A stretch of DNA of 62,529 bases, taken from positions 1 to 62,529 of the forward strand of contig CAUJEY010000016.1 of NCBI GenBank assembly GCA_963169325.1, written 5' to 3'. Numbering within the stretch: position 1 is the first letter of the stretch; every line of letters starts with the position of its first letter. The notes beneath the pieces are model-generated. The model worked only from the letters and a program-made list of their open reading frames with translations, was not told the origin of the DNA and made no database searches. Below are positions 18,301-27,800 of the stretch, piece after piece. The DNA comes from Bacteroidota bacterium. GTDB taxonomy: Bacteria; Bacteroidota; Bacteroidia; Chitinophagales; Saprospiraceae. The translations under genes were made by a program, and so were the position numbers.

Positions 18301-21300
18301 CCGGTCAGCCGGTTGTTTTTTACGCCAATCCGGTAGCTGATGCAGGGGCCGATACCGTGCTTTGTGGTCTTTCTCTTTTATTAAATGCCAACACGGGCAA
18401 TGGCCAGTGGACTTTCGCCTCCTCATCTCCCAGCAGTGTGCTGGATTTTTCCGATTTTAATAATGCTCAAACTACTATAACAGCTGCACAGCCTGGCGCC
18501 TATTTATTAAAATGGGAAATAACGGAAAACGGATGCTCTGATATTGATGAAATGTATATTCAGTTTAATGATATTCCTGTAATAACCGATACTTTGCAGG
18601 TCTGTGGTATTAATAATGAAAACTATACGATACAATTTAATCTGAGTGGAGGAACACCACCTTATACCGTGAATGGCGCTGTTATGGCGGGTTATTTTTT
18701 TGAATCAACGCCGATAATAAGTGGTAATGCCTATACATTTATTGTTTCAGATAGTAATAAATGTATACTGCCGGAAATAACCGGGGCTTATACCTGCGAT
18801 TGTGTCACGGATGCCGGCACCATGAGTTCGCAAACGCTCGCCGTTTGTGCAACGGATACCTTTAAGGCTGTTTCTAATGGCGACTATAAACTGGATGGCA
18901 ACGATGTTGTCGAATATGTACTACATACCGCAGCCGGGCCTGCATTAGGCCAGATATTGGCGCGGAACAAATCGGGCCTGTTTACTTTTGTTGCCGGCAT
19001 GCAATATGACGAGATATATTATGTGTCGCTCGTGGCGGGCAATGCTGATAACGGCTTTCCCGACCCCGGTGATCCGTGTTACGTTGTGTCCGCCGGCCAG
19101 CCGGTCAAATTTCTTCGACCGCCGGTGCCCGATGCCGGTACTGATCGCGCGGTGTGCGGTCTGGAGGTGGAACTGAATGCAACGGGCGGTATTTTTCCCG
19201 GCATATGGACGCTTCAGACGGGTGCGGGTACCGTTGATTTCAGTACCCCCGATTCTACCTTGACTTCCGTAACGGTTGCCGGGGCCGGCATTTATACCTT
19301 TCGCCGGACGGAGTTGAACGGCCAATGCGCGGGTGCCGACGACGTGACGGTTACCTTTCAGGATCGGCCGACAGTAGAAAACCTGAAGGAGCATTGTAAT
19401 GGCACTAATACCGGGTTCACCGTTACTTTCGATCTGACGGGCGGTACCCCGCCTTTTAAGGTAGACGGCTTGAACGGCCTCTTTACCGGCCCGGTCTTTT
19501 TATCTTTGGCGTTGTCCAATAACGTCAGTTATACCTTTACGGTCACCGATGCAAACGGCTGTGCCGCCTCACCGGTTTCCGGTTCCAAATATTGTGTCTG
19601 TACCACGGATGCCGGCTCCATGTCCGTCACGCCGGCGTTTTTTTGTCCGGATCAACCGGCTGTTGCCAACTGGAACGGCGCTGCAGTGACCGATGCCGAC
19701 GATCTGGTTCGTTTTGTGCTGCACGATCAGCCCGGCGCATCGTTGGGCGTGGTTTTAGCGGTAAATGATCAGCCGGTCTTTCCGTTTGCCGCCAATTTGC
19801 AAACCGGTGTTACCTATTATATTTCTGCCATTGCCGGCAACGATATTGGCGGTAATGTGGATATGACTGACCCCTGCTTGTCGGTGGTGCCGGGCGCCCC
19901 GGTTCAATGGAAACCGGCGCCGCTGGCTACCCTGACCGGCGACACTACCATTTGTGCCGGACAAAACGTATCGCTCGGTTTTGCGGGTGTCGGTATTTTC
20001 CCCCTTTCGATTGTTTATCAGGACGGCAACGGCGCCAATTTCAGCTTGTCGCTCCCTGATCAACAACTTCAGCAAGTTGTCATAGCGCCGTTAACCAATA
20101 CCACCTACACCCTTTTACAGGTGACGGACGGCAGTTTGCCGGCATGTACTACCTATTATAATGCCCCGATAACAGTCTGGGTAAATGAACCGGCGCAGGC
20201 CGGTGTAACACCTGCCGACGTAGAAATATGTGAAAACGATCCCCAACTCATTTCGCTGACGGCTTTGCTCCAGGGAGCACTGCAAGGAGGCGAATGGACG
20301 GAAATATCTGAGCCGGCTTCCGGCCCCGGCGCTTTCGATGCCGTGAAGGGGGTATTCAATACGCAGCAGCAGACGCCGGGTATTTACCGGTTTCAGTACC
20401 GTGTAAAAGGGCAGCCCCCTTGTGCGGACGACAGCGTGACGGCTACGATCCTGATTCGCCCGGCACCGTTGGCCGCGGCGGGCCCGGATGTTTTGCTGGA
20501 TTGTGAGCAGCCGGAGCAATGGTTGGGCGATCCGGCGACCTCCGAAGGGCCCGGTATGGTTTACCAGTGGCTATTGAACGGCGTTCTCATCAGTGATGCG
20601 CGGCAATTAGTGGCAGACACTGCGGGTGTTTTTACCCTGCGGGTAAATAATCCATTCGGTTGTTTTGATATTGATGAGGCGCAAGTCAGTTTTGCCGCGC
20701 CACCGCTTGTCGTCCACGGGGTGAAGGTCACTCCGGTTCGTTGTTTTGGAGAAATAAACGGATCGATCGTGCTCGATTCGGTTTCGGGTGGTGTCCTACC
20801 GTTTCGATATGCGCTTGGAAACGATGCTTTTGGCGCAAGCCGGGTGTTTTCAAATTTAGGCCCGGGGGATTATTTTGTCCGGGTACAGGACGCCGCCGGT
20901 TGTGAATGGACGTCGGCTCCATTGACCATCACGTCCCCGCCGGAAATAAAAATTGATTTAGGCGACCAGGCCGAGGCAGCGTTAGGCGACTCAGTGTATC
21001 TAATGCTTGAAACCTCCCTTCCACTGAGTGACCTGGATACCATTATTTGGGCGCCACTGCTTGATTCAACTGCTGCGGGCAAACCTTTTCAAGTGTTTGC
21101 GCCGGGGTATTCCGGTAAAATCCGGGTTACGGTGATTGATTCAAACGGTTGTTTCCAGGAAGACGAGGTGATTTGGCTGGTAAACCGGGAACGCCGGGTT
21201 TATTTTCCGAATATTTTTATGCCTGGGAGCGGCCAAAACGACATATTTTTTATTTCCGCCGGTAATGATGTGGAGGAAGTGGAAATATTCCAAATATTTG

Positions 21301-21482
21301 ACCGTTGGGGCGGCCGGTTTTTTGAATCCCGGCATTTCCACCCCAATAAACCGGCCAATGGATGGGCAGGGGAGTACCGGGGAGCCGATGCGCCGGCGGG
21401 CGTTTACACGTTTTACGCGGTGATTCGGTTTAAGGATGGCGAAAAGGAGGTGTTTGCCGGCGACATAACTTTATTGCGTTGA
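15360..21482 (+). CDS. Giant surface protein with P-domain, repeat modules, SprB repeat and CHU_C end
   Basis: A 2040-residue exported protein. The first 46 residues precede the hydrophobic export segment (LLPAVSLLLILAARLGAQ, ~51-68), so the real start may lie further in. Residues ~84-232 form a proprotein-convertase P-type beta sandwich (FVGDLLITLTSPAGQTITL, then NGQWTLTVLDAL). Cys-containing Ig/PKD-like modules follow. Three long modules of about 265 residues start near 881, 1146 and 1411; each opens with a CxC pair, then AG-MS, and includes a Y-Y-S-VAGN segment. An SprB-like repeat (VTPVRCFGEINGSIVL, ~1790) precedes the C-terminal CHU_C domain (YFPNIFMPGSGQND, IFDRWGG, DAPAGVYTFY). CHU_C directs proteins through the gliding/T9SS export route. 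Likely an adhesin, with no enzyme motif seen. Confidence 0.9.
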   Translation: MFNRTRRLFPPPEPNSDSVPCSVFDIQSNTECQRFFDQRTRAAAFSGIFRLLPAVSLLLILAARLGAQNGCSCTNCPQVLADNFEGDFFIQVQNAANPVLGQNGQGVCGVVLHFDHEFVGDLLITLTSPAGQTITLAGPTGFFGETDGTNWDVTFVPCNTPAKPDPGFASTWDNDQNWGIFGNYTGSYYPNAGCLEDFNTGPVNGQWTLTVLDALPNDVGNFYNYQIIFCDQTDIECYSCEANAGNLLQSDTSYCAGDTALLLDLKPTYPGQQMPPPAGAYSYTYIIGVGGVITGYEPGPDLSAYPPGMYTVCGLSYFTNDKNKIPLPDSILTITELTAQLNSSSPPFCGKITSNCLNVNILPLPENITDTATICAPDCFNYYDSSFCSSGVYTVPLQENGCTYTATLYLTVLQPVIEDIYESICPGTCAQTPGFGQYCVAGEYSAVFPGANGCDSIITLHLSVLDAIASIPTPQTLSCSQTSVPLSGAGSSAPGPGVTYQWTAGNGGMLSGATNLIDAVATAAGTYYLQVCKTGDGLTCCDTAFTTVVANQNLPAVPAAITGPGLVCAGQTVEFQADTALFANIYTWTTPPGTTLNAGQGTTIVNLSWTTNTNGNICVTAENACGSSAPVCLPVEVMFVPPAPVVSGPDTLCAGSKSGYSVVSEPGVTGYLWEITGGIIQGNPDSAVIEVIWNTSSGSGTLCARARNGCGPGPATCRDITLIAAPEVQAGVDSAVCGNSVHLYATPDLPDSSGYWIVISGPGQALFSDSVDVSALVKVTQTGSYIFSRVHSNGVCTVSDSVGITFHPLPVIGPPLYACDALNENYTATIPFSGGRAPYQVNGIPVSDNFYISGFLPSGTTYTLILVDTFGCSATMADSFACACSTFAGIMSDQLLQACEGQTVVAQHLGGQILDGNDTAFFLLHTYSGDSLGQVLAQNTTGEFGFQPGMNYESVYYISYVAGNSSNGNLDLADACLSVAPGQPVVFYANPVADAGADTVLCGLSLLLNANTGNGQWTFASSSPSSVLDFSDFNNAQTTITAAQPGAYLLKWEITENGCSDIDEMYIQFNDIPVITDTLQVCGINNENYTIQFNLSGGTPPYTVNGAVMAGYFFESTPIISGNAYTFIVSDSNKCILPEITGAYTCDCVTDAGTMSSQTLAVCATDTFKAVSNGDYKLDGNDVVEYVLHTAAGPALGQILARNKSGLFTFVAGMQYDEIYYVSLVAGNADNGFPDPGDPCYVVSAGQPVKFLRPPVPDAGTDRAVCGLEVELNATGGIFPGIWTLQTGAGTVDFSTPDSTLTSVTVAGAGIYTFRRTELNGQCAGADDVTVTFQDRPTVENLKEHCNGTNTGFTVTFDLTGGTPPFKVDGLNGLFTGPVFLSLALSNNVSYTFTVTDANGCAASPVSGSKYCVCTTDAGSMSVTPAFFCPDQPAVANWNGAAVTDADDLVRFVLHDQPGASLGVVLAVNDQPVFPFAANLQTGVTYYISAIAGNDIGGNVDMTDPCLSVVPGAPVQWKPAPLATLTGDTTICAGQNVSLGFAGVGIFPLSIVYQDGNGANFSLSLPDQQLQQVVIAPLTNTTYTLLQVTDGSLPACTTYYNAPITVWVNEPAQAGVTPADVEICENDPQLISLTALLQGALQGGEWTEISEPASGPGAFDAVKGVFNTQQQTPGIYRFQYRVKGQPPCADDSVTATILIRPAPLAAAGPDVLLDCEQPEQWLGDPATSEGPGMVYQWLLNGVLISDARQLVADTAGVFTLRVNNPFGCFDIDEAQVSFAAPPLVVHGVKVTPVRCFGEINGSIVLDSVSGGVLPFRYALGNDAFGASRVFSNLGPGDYFVRVQDAAGCEWTSAPLTITSPPEIKIDLGDQAEAALGDSVYLMLETSLPLSDLDTIIWAPLLDSTAAGKPFQVFAPGYSGKIRVTVIDSNGCFQEDEVIWLVNRERRVYFPNIFMPGSGQNDIFFISAGNDVEEVEIFQIFDRWGGRFFESRHFHPNKPANGWAGEYRGADAPAGVYTFYAVIRFKDGEKEVFAGDITLLR

Positions 21483-21897
21483 AAATGTGTTTTTTAAAGT
21501 TTAATTATTTTATGTTATAAAGTAAAAAAACTTGTATTGTGAAGGGAAAGATGAGAAATGGAAGCATTTTTTTGGTTGTATCCAAATGAGCAGGGGAGTT
21601 AAAGTGGCAGAAAAAAGGACGCTCAAAATAAAATTTTTCCTTCCTTTGCAGATGAAACAACGGCAAAACGATTGTTTTACCGTGATTGAAAGTAGAATAT
21701 TTGAAAGGCGATCCCCGACCTGCATCAATATAATACCACATTTCCGCCCAATTCCATCAAATTAAAACAATCTCCGCCTATTATGTTTCCGGGCGGATTT
21801 GGTAATCCGAATTAACCCGTCGTCAGGTTAGCGCGTTTTTTGGCGCGTTGATGCTTTTTTTGATTGTTTGTCAAACTCTTAAACTATACCGGTTTTC
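21483..21897. other. 415-bp AT-rich intergenic stretch, no gene seen
   Basis: Space between the first and second giant genes. It is clearly AT-rich compared with the flanking genes. Short ORFs on both strands lack family features or export signals. Near 21811-21830 a weak 5-bp stem (taacc ... ggtta) is followed by gcgcgttttttggcgcg and a run of Ts at 21855-21861, which might end transcription of the first gene. I could not identify a consensus promoter for the second gene. Confidence 0.5.
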
Positions 21898-24800
21898 ATG
21901 GTAAAAAAACTACTCGTTTTGACGTCAATGCTTTTGATTGTTTTTGAATTAAAAGCGCAACTTCCTCCTCCTTGTCCCACCAACGATTATCCCGCAGCGG
22001 ACCTGTGTGATAATATTTGTATCTACTGTAACTTTAACGGATACATGGGGTCCACGGCCGGTTATTCCGGCCAGACGCCTCCCGGTTTTTGCGGTACGAT
22101 TGAAAATGAGCAATGGTTTGGATTCATTGCAGGCGCTGGAGGGGCTACTTTCACCGCCACTCCGACGAACTGCGCCACGGGGAACGGCGTTCAAATAGCG
22201 CTGTACACCAGTTGCACCAGCACCCCCATCGGTTGTAACGGTGGTACGGCCGGCGGCGGTGCTACTCCGGTGAGCATTACGGCTGCTTTAACGCCCGGGG
22301 TGAACTATTTTTTAATGATTGACGGTTATGCCGGCGACCAGTGTGAATTTACCATTTCGGTTGCCCCGCCTTCGGCCGTTCAGGCGCCCAATGTTGGGAA
22401 TACCGGTCTGCTCGCCGGTGCGATTAATGCTTGCCCGGGCGCTGTTTTGACGTACCAGATTCCGCCGGTTAGCGGAGCGGGCGTTTATGTTTGGAATGCT
22501 CCTGGTGACTGGCTGATTAACGGCCAGTCTCCCCCGGTAAGTTTTCCGGCGCCGGGCGGTAATGTCGTCCAGGTTACCATCGGCAACACGATTGGGAACA
22601 ATCAGCAAATTTGCGTTCAGCCGTTGAACTCCTGCAATGAAGGGGCCCAGGTGTGTAAAAACGTGAATGTACAAAATATTGCTCCCACGATATTGCCGCC
22701 GGCAATAATTTGTTCGGAAGATGTACCGTACACGTTGCCTTGGGGAGATGATGTGTACAACAGTGGATTATATGAAAACACCTATACTTCTTATCAGGGA
22801 TGCGATAGTGTGGTAAAAAAACAAATTACCGTGAAAGCGCCTATTCTTAAATTTTTGGCGCCACAATCTGTCTGTGCCGGCTCTTGTGTCACTATTTGCG
22901 GAGAAGAATATTGTGAAAGCGGCAATTTTGCACATACCTGCGAATCGTTCCAGGGATGCGATAGTATTGTCAACTTTTCTGTGATCGTGCTGGATCCGAT
23001 TGCTGAAATTATTCAAAACGGTATATTATCTTGCAGTAATACTTCAATTCAACTAACCTCAGAGCCATCTCCGGGCACTAAAATATGGAAGAATCTTGCC
23101 GGCCAGGTATTAGGTTCCGGCAACACGCTGACGGTTACGCAGGCCGGCACTTATATTCTGACGATTACTGCTTCGGCCGGTGGGCAATTTTGTATTAAAA
23201 ATGATACGATCGTCATTACAGGAAACACCACGCCGCCTACTGTTTCGACAAGTGGCGGGGTCTTGGGATGCGGCGCTGCACAAGCCCAACTGAATACGAC
23301 AACCAATGCCGCTACCCCGGTATATGCCTGGAGCCCTGCACAGGGCCTGAGTGCCACCAACATTGCAAACCCTGTCGCTACGGCGCCGGGTACCTATACA
23401 GTGGTCGTCACAGACAATGCGACGGGTTGCAGCAATTCTGCAACCGTAACCGTGTCGGGAAATACAACGCCGCCTTCTGCAGCAGCTGCGGGAGGAACGC
23501 TGACCTGTGCGACAACGTCCATTCCTATAAACGCCTCCTCCAATGTGCCTAACGCCACCTTTGCCTGGAGCGGGCCGCCGCCGTTCTCTTCGAACCAGCA
23601 AAACCCGAACGTGTCCGTTTCGGGCACCTACACGGTGACGGTCACGAACCCGACGAACAATTGTACCGCGACTGCTACCACCACGGTATCTCTGAATAAC
23701 ACGGCCCCTGCAGCCAGCGCTACCGGCGGGGTAATCAGTTGTACTACTCCGAATGTGACACTGAACGGGAATTCGCCGACCGGTGGGGTGAGCTACGCGT
23801 GGACCGGACCGAGCGGTTATACTTCTTCCTTTCAAAACCCTGTTGCAGATACTGCCGGCGTTTACACCGTGGTGGTCACTAATCCGACCAACGGCTGTAC
23901 TTCGACCGCTACCACTTCCGTGACCGGTAATACCAATCCGCCCACGGCCGCTGCAACCGGCGGAATAGTAAGTTGCGGTACGCAAAATATCCTGATCAAC
24001 GGCAGTTCCACGACTACCGGCGCTACGTTTGCCTGGGCAGGGCCTAACGGCTTCACGGCCAATATCCCGAACCCATCCGTCAATACCCCCGGTGTGTACA
24101 CCCTTACGGTGACCGGGACCAATAGTTGCACACTAACGGCGACCGCAACGGTAGACGGCGATTTCGATGTGCCGAATGCTTCCGCTACGGGCGGGGTGAT
24201 TACCTGTACGGCATCCAGTACCACCATTACCGGTTCGTCCTCGACGCCGGGAGTTGTATTCAACTGGACCGGCCCAAGCGGGAATCCTTATTCCGGCCCC
24301 ACTCCCACGGTATCGAACATCGGTGTTTATACCTTAACGGTAACTGATCCGACCAATGGTTGTACGACTACTGCAACAGCTTCCGTGGCGCCCGATGCCA
24401 ATGTGCCGAATGTAAGCGCCGCTGGTGGAACGCTGGACTGTAACATTTCCACCATCACGCTCGACGGCGGCTCCACCACAGCGGGTGTTATGCTCAGTTG
24501 GACCGGCCCGAATAACTTTACTTCCACACTTGAAGACCCCGTGATAACGGTATCCGGCACGTATACCCTGACCGTGGTTGACCCAGCCAATGGCTGCACC
24601 GCCGTTGCAACCGCTATTGTGGTGCTGGATGATGACGAACCCGGCGCTACGGCTACGGCCGGAACGGTTACATGTGCCACACCAAGTTTGCCTTTGGCCG
24701 GCTCATCTGCCACGAATAATGTGACATGGGCCTGGACCGGACCGAATACCTTTGTTTCCAACCTGCAAAATCCGACAGTGATGGATGCCGGGGATTATTT

Positions 24801-27800
24801 CCTCGTCGTTACCGGAACAAACGGATGTACGTCCAGCGCCATGGCTACGGTTTTGGCCGATCAGACCCCACCCGTTCCGGCTTCTACCACCGGTACGCTT
24901 ACCTGCGCGCTTACCAGCCTTGCCCTGAACGGCAGTGCTAATGTGCCGGTAACATACTCCTGGGCCGGCCCGAACAATTTCACTTCTACAGACCAAAGCC
25001 CAAGCGTTACGCTACCGGGCGACTATACCCTTACCGCTACTGCGGATAATGGCTGCACCGCTGCTACGACGGTAACCGTTGGGGAAGATATTGCTGCGCC
25101 GGATGTCACTGCCGGCGGCAATACGATCACTTGTTCTGCGCCTCAGGTACCCCTGAGCGGAGGTTCCATCACACCGGGCGCCATTTTTGCCTGGTTGGGG
25201 CCGAATAACTTCAGTTCTGCCGATCCTAATCCCGTTGTGGATGCCAATGGCGGCTATTTACTGACCGTAACCGGCCCGAACGGCTGTACGGCTACGGCAA
25301 CAGCCGATGTATTGTTAGATACCGAAGCGCCGCAGGTAATTGCGCAATCGACAGGCGTATTGACTTGCTCCGCAACTACGATAACCGTGGCTACTACGGC
25401 TACAAATGCGACTTCGCCGATCCAATCCTATCTTTGGAACGACGGTTCCATCGTTGAAGACCTTTCGGTATTGGCGCCCGGTACTTATACCGTAACCGTT
25501 ACTTCTGACAACGGTTGTTCAACTACGGCCTCTGCCGCAGTAACGCAGGATATTGTACCGCCGGCCGTTAGTGCACAAGGGGGTACCTTGACCTGTTTGA
25601 TCACGTCCATCTCTTTGAACGGTGGTTCGATCACACCGGGGGCTACCTTCCTGTGGCAGGGCCCGGGCGGTTACTCCTCTGCTTTGGAGGATCCGAGTAT
25701 CGATGTGGAAGGTACTTATACCCTGACAGTGACCGGCCCGAACGGATGCACGTCCACGGAGTCTGCAACCGTGGTATTGGACGGCGACTTTCCGGATGCT
25801 GTGGCACAATCGAGTAATGACCTGGATTGCAGCCTGATCAATACCACCCTTCAGGCGAACAGTGGTACTCCGGGTGTCACCTATTCCTGGACGGATACTT
25901 CCGGTACGATTGTCGGCAACAGCCAGACTATTACGATCGACTTGCCCGGTGTTTACCAGGTGGCCGTCACTGCGCCGAATGGTTGTGTGACAAACGCAAA
26001 TGTTGCCGTTTTACAAGATATTACCCTGCCGGGTGCAACAGCTACCGGCGATACTATAGATTGCATTTCCGGCCAGACCAGCCTGATCGGCGCCGCACAA
26101 GCTGCGGGCGTTACCTGGAAATGGAGCGGCCCGAATCAGTTTACCTCGAATCAGCAAAATCCGGTGGTTTCTGTGGCAGGCACCTATAATTTAACCGTCA
26201 CGGGCACAAACGGATGTACGTCTACTGCTACGGCTTTTGTAGAAGAAAATAAAGACTCTCCCGAGGTGACCGTTGCCGGTACAGGCACGCTGACCTGCGA
26301 CGTTACCAGCCTACCGCTTTCCGGAACGATCAATACGGCGGGCGCAACAGGCGTCTGGACCAGCCCGGCGGGAGCGGTTATTTCTACCAACGACACGGTA
26401 ACCGTCTCCGCTCCAGGGGTGTATACTTATACCGTAACGGCGTTGAATGGCTGTATTTCAGCACCGACGATAACGATCGCTGAGAACGTGCAAACGCCTC
26501 AAAATGTGGTTGTCAATGGCGGGTTGATTAACTGTAAGACGCCGACTCTTTCGTTAAAAGCGAGCACTTCCACGCCTAACGTGACTTTTGTTTGGTCCGG
26601 TCCGGGTGGCTTTACTTCTACGGAACAAAATCCGCAAACTGATACCAGCGGTACGTATACGGTCTTACTGACCAACCAGGCGAACGGTTGCGAAGCGACG
26701 GCAGTTACTTTTGTTACCGAAGATTTTGTGCAACCTGATATTACCGTGGTTACGGAAACCATTACCTGCACGAAGCCTGCGGTTGTCTTGAACTCCACTA
26801 CCGTGACGTCGAGTGTGGTGTATAATTGGGCCGGCCCGGATATTACCGCTACCAATCAGAAAAAGGCGGACCCAAGCATCACCAAGCCCGGTACCTATAC
26901 GGTTACAATAACCAACCAAATTAATGGATGTACGTCTACGTTTTCCATTGACGTGGATGCAGATGTAACGGCGCCTGATATTTCAACCACAGGTGTTACG
27001 CTTACCTGTACTACCCCGACCAACACGATCACCGGTTCTTCACAAACGCCCGGCGTTACTTTCGCCTGGACGGGGCCCGGCGGCTTCGTGTCCAACCAAC
27101 CCAGTCCGACGGTTACCTTAACCGGGGATTATACGTTGACGGTGACCGCGCCGAACGGTTGCACCAGCACCTCTGTCGCCGCTGTAGTACCAGATGCCAG
27201 TCTTCCGCAAGTTACGGCAACCGGCGGCTTACTGACTTGTGCCATCACCAGCATACAGTTGCAAGCCACGGCAAACAACCCGAGCGTGACTTGGCAATGG
27301 TCGGGCCCGGGCGGCTTTACGTCGACAACGCAGAATCCTGATATTACCGTTGCCGGCAATTACACGGTTGTCGTTACGGCTCCGAACGGATGTACGGCCT
27401 CGACAGCGGTACAGGTTGCGGCAGACACCAATGGGCCGAGTGTTGTTACCAGTGTTCCGGATGAACTCAATTGTACTACCACGCAGGTGTCTTTGAGTGC
27501 CAACGTTGCGGCGCCCGGTTCCTACACCTATCAATGGACCACTCAAACCGGCAATATTATTTCCGGCGCTTTTTCGCAAAGTCCGGTCGTAAGTTCTGCT
27601 GCGGTGTACACGATATTAGTGACCAATCTCGGAAACGGTTGTACTTCCACGAAAGATGTTCCGGTCGTAGTTGATTCGACTACCGTTGCCGGCGCTGTGC
27701 TGGCTGTACGCGATGTTTCATGCTTTGGTAAAACGGACGGTGTGGTCGGCGTGAGCAGTGTGATCGGCGGTACGCCGACCTTCTTATACTCGCTTGATAA

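Noticed and set aside
21505-21741. Small gene on the minus strand in the 415-bp gap
   Set aside because: 78-codon frame in AT-rich sequence, Phe/Leu-rich by composition, no start context or family resemblance.
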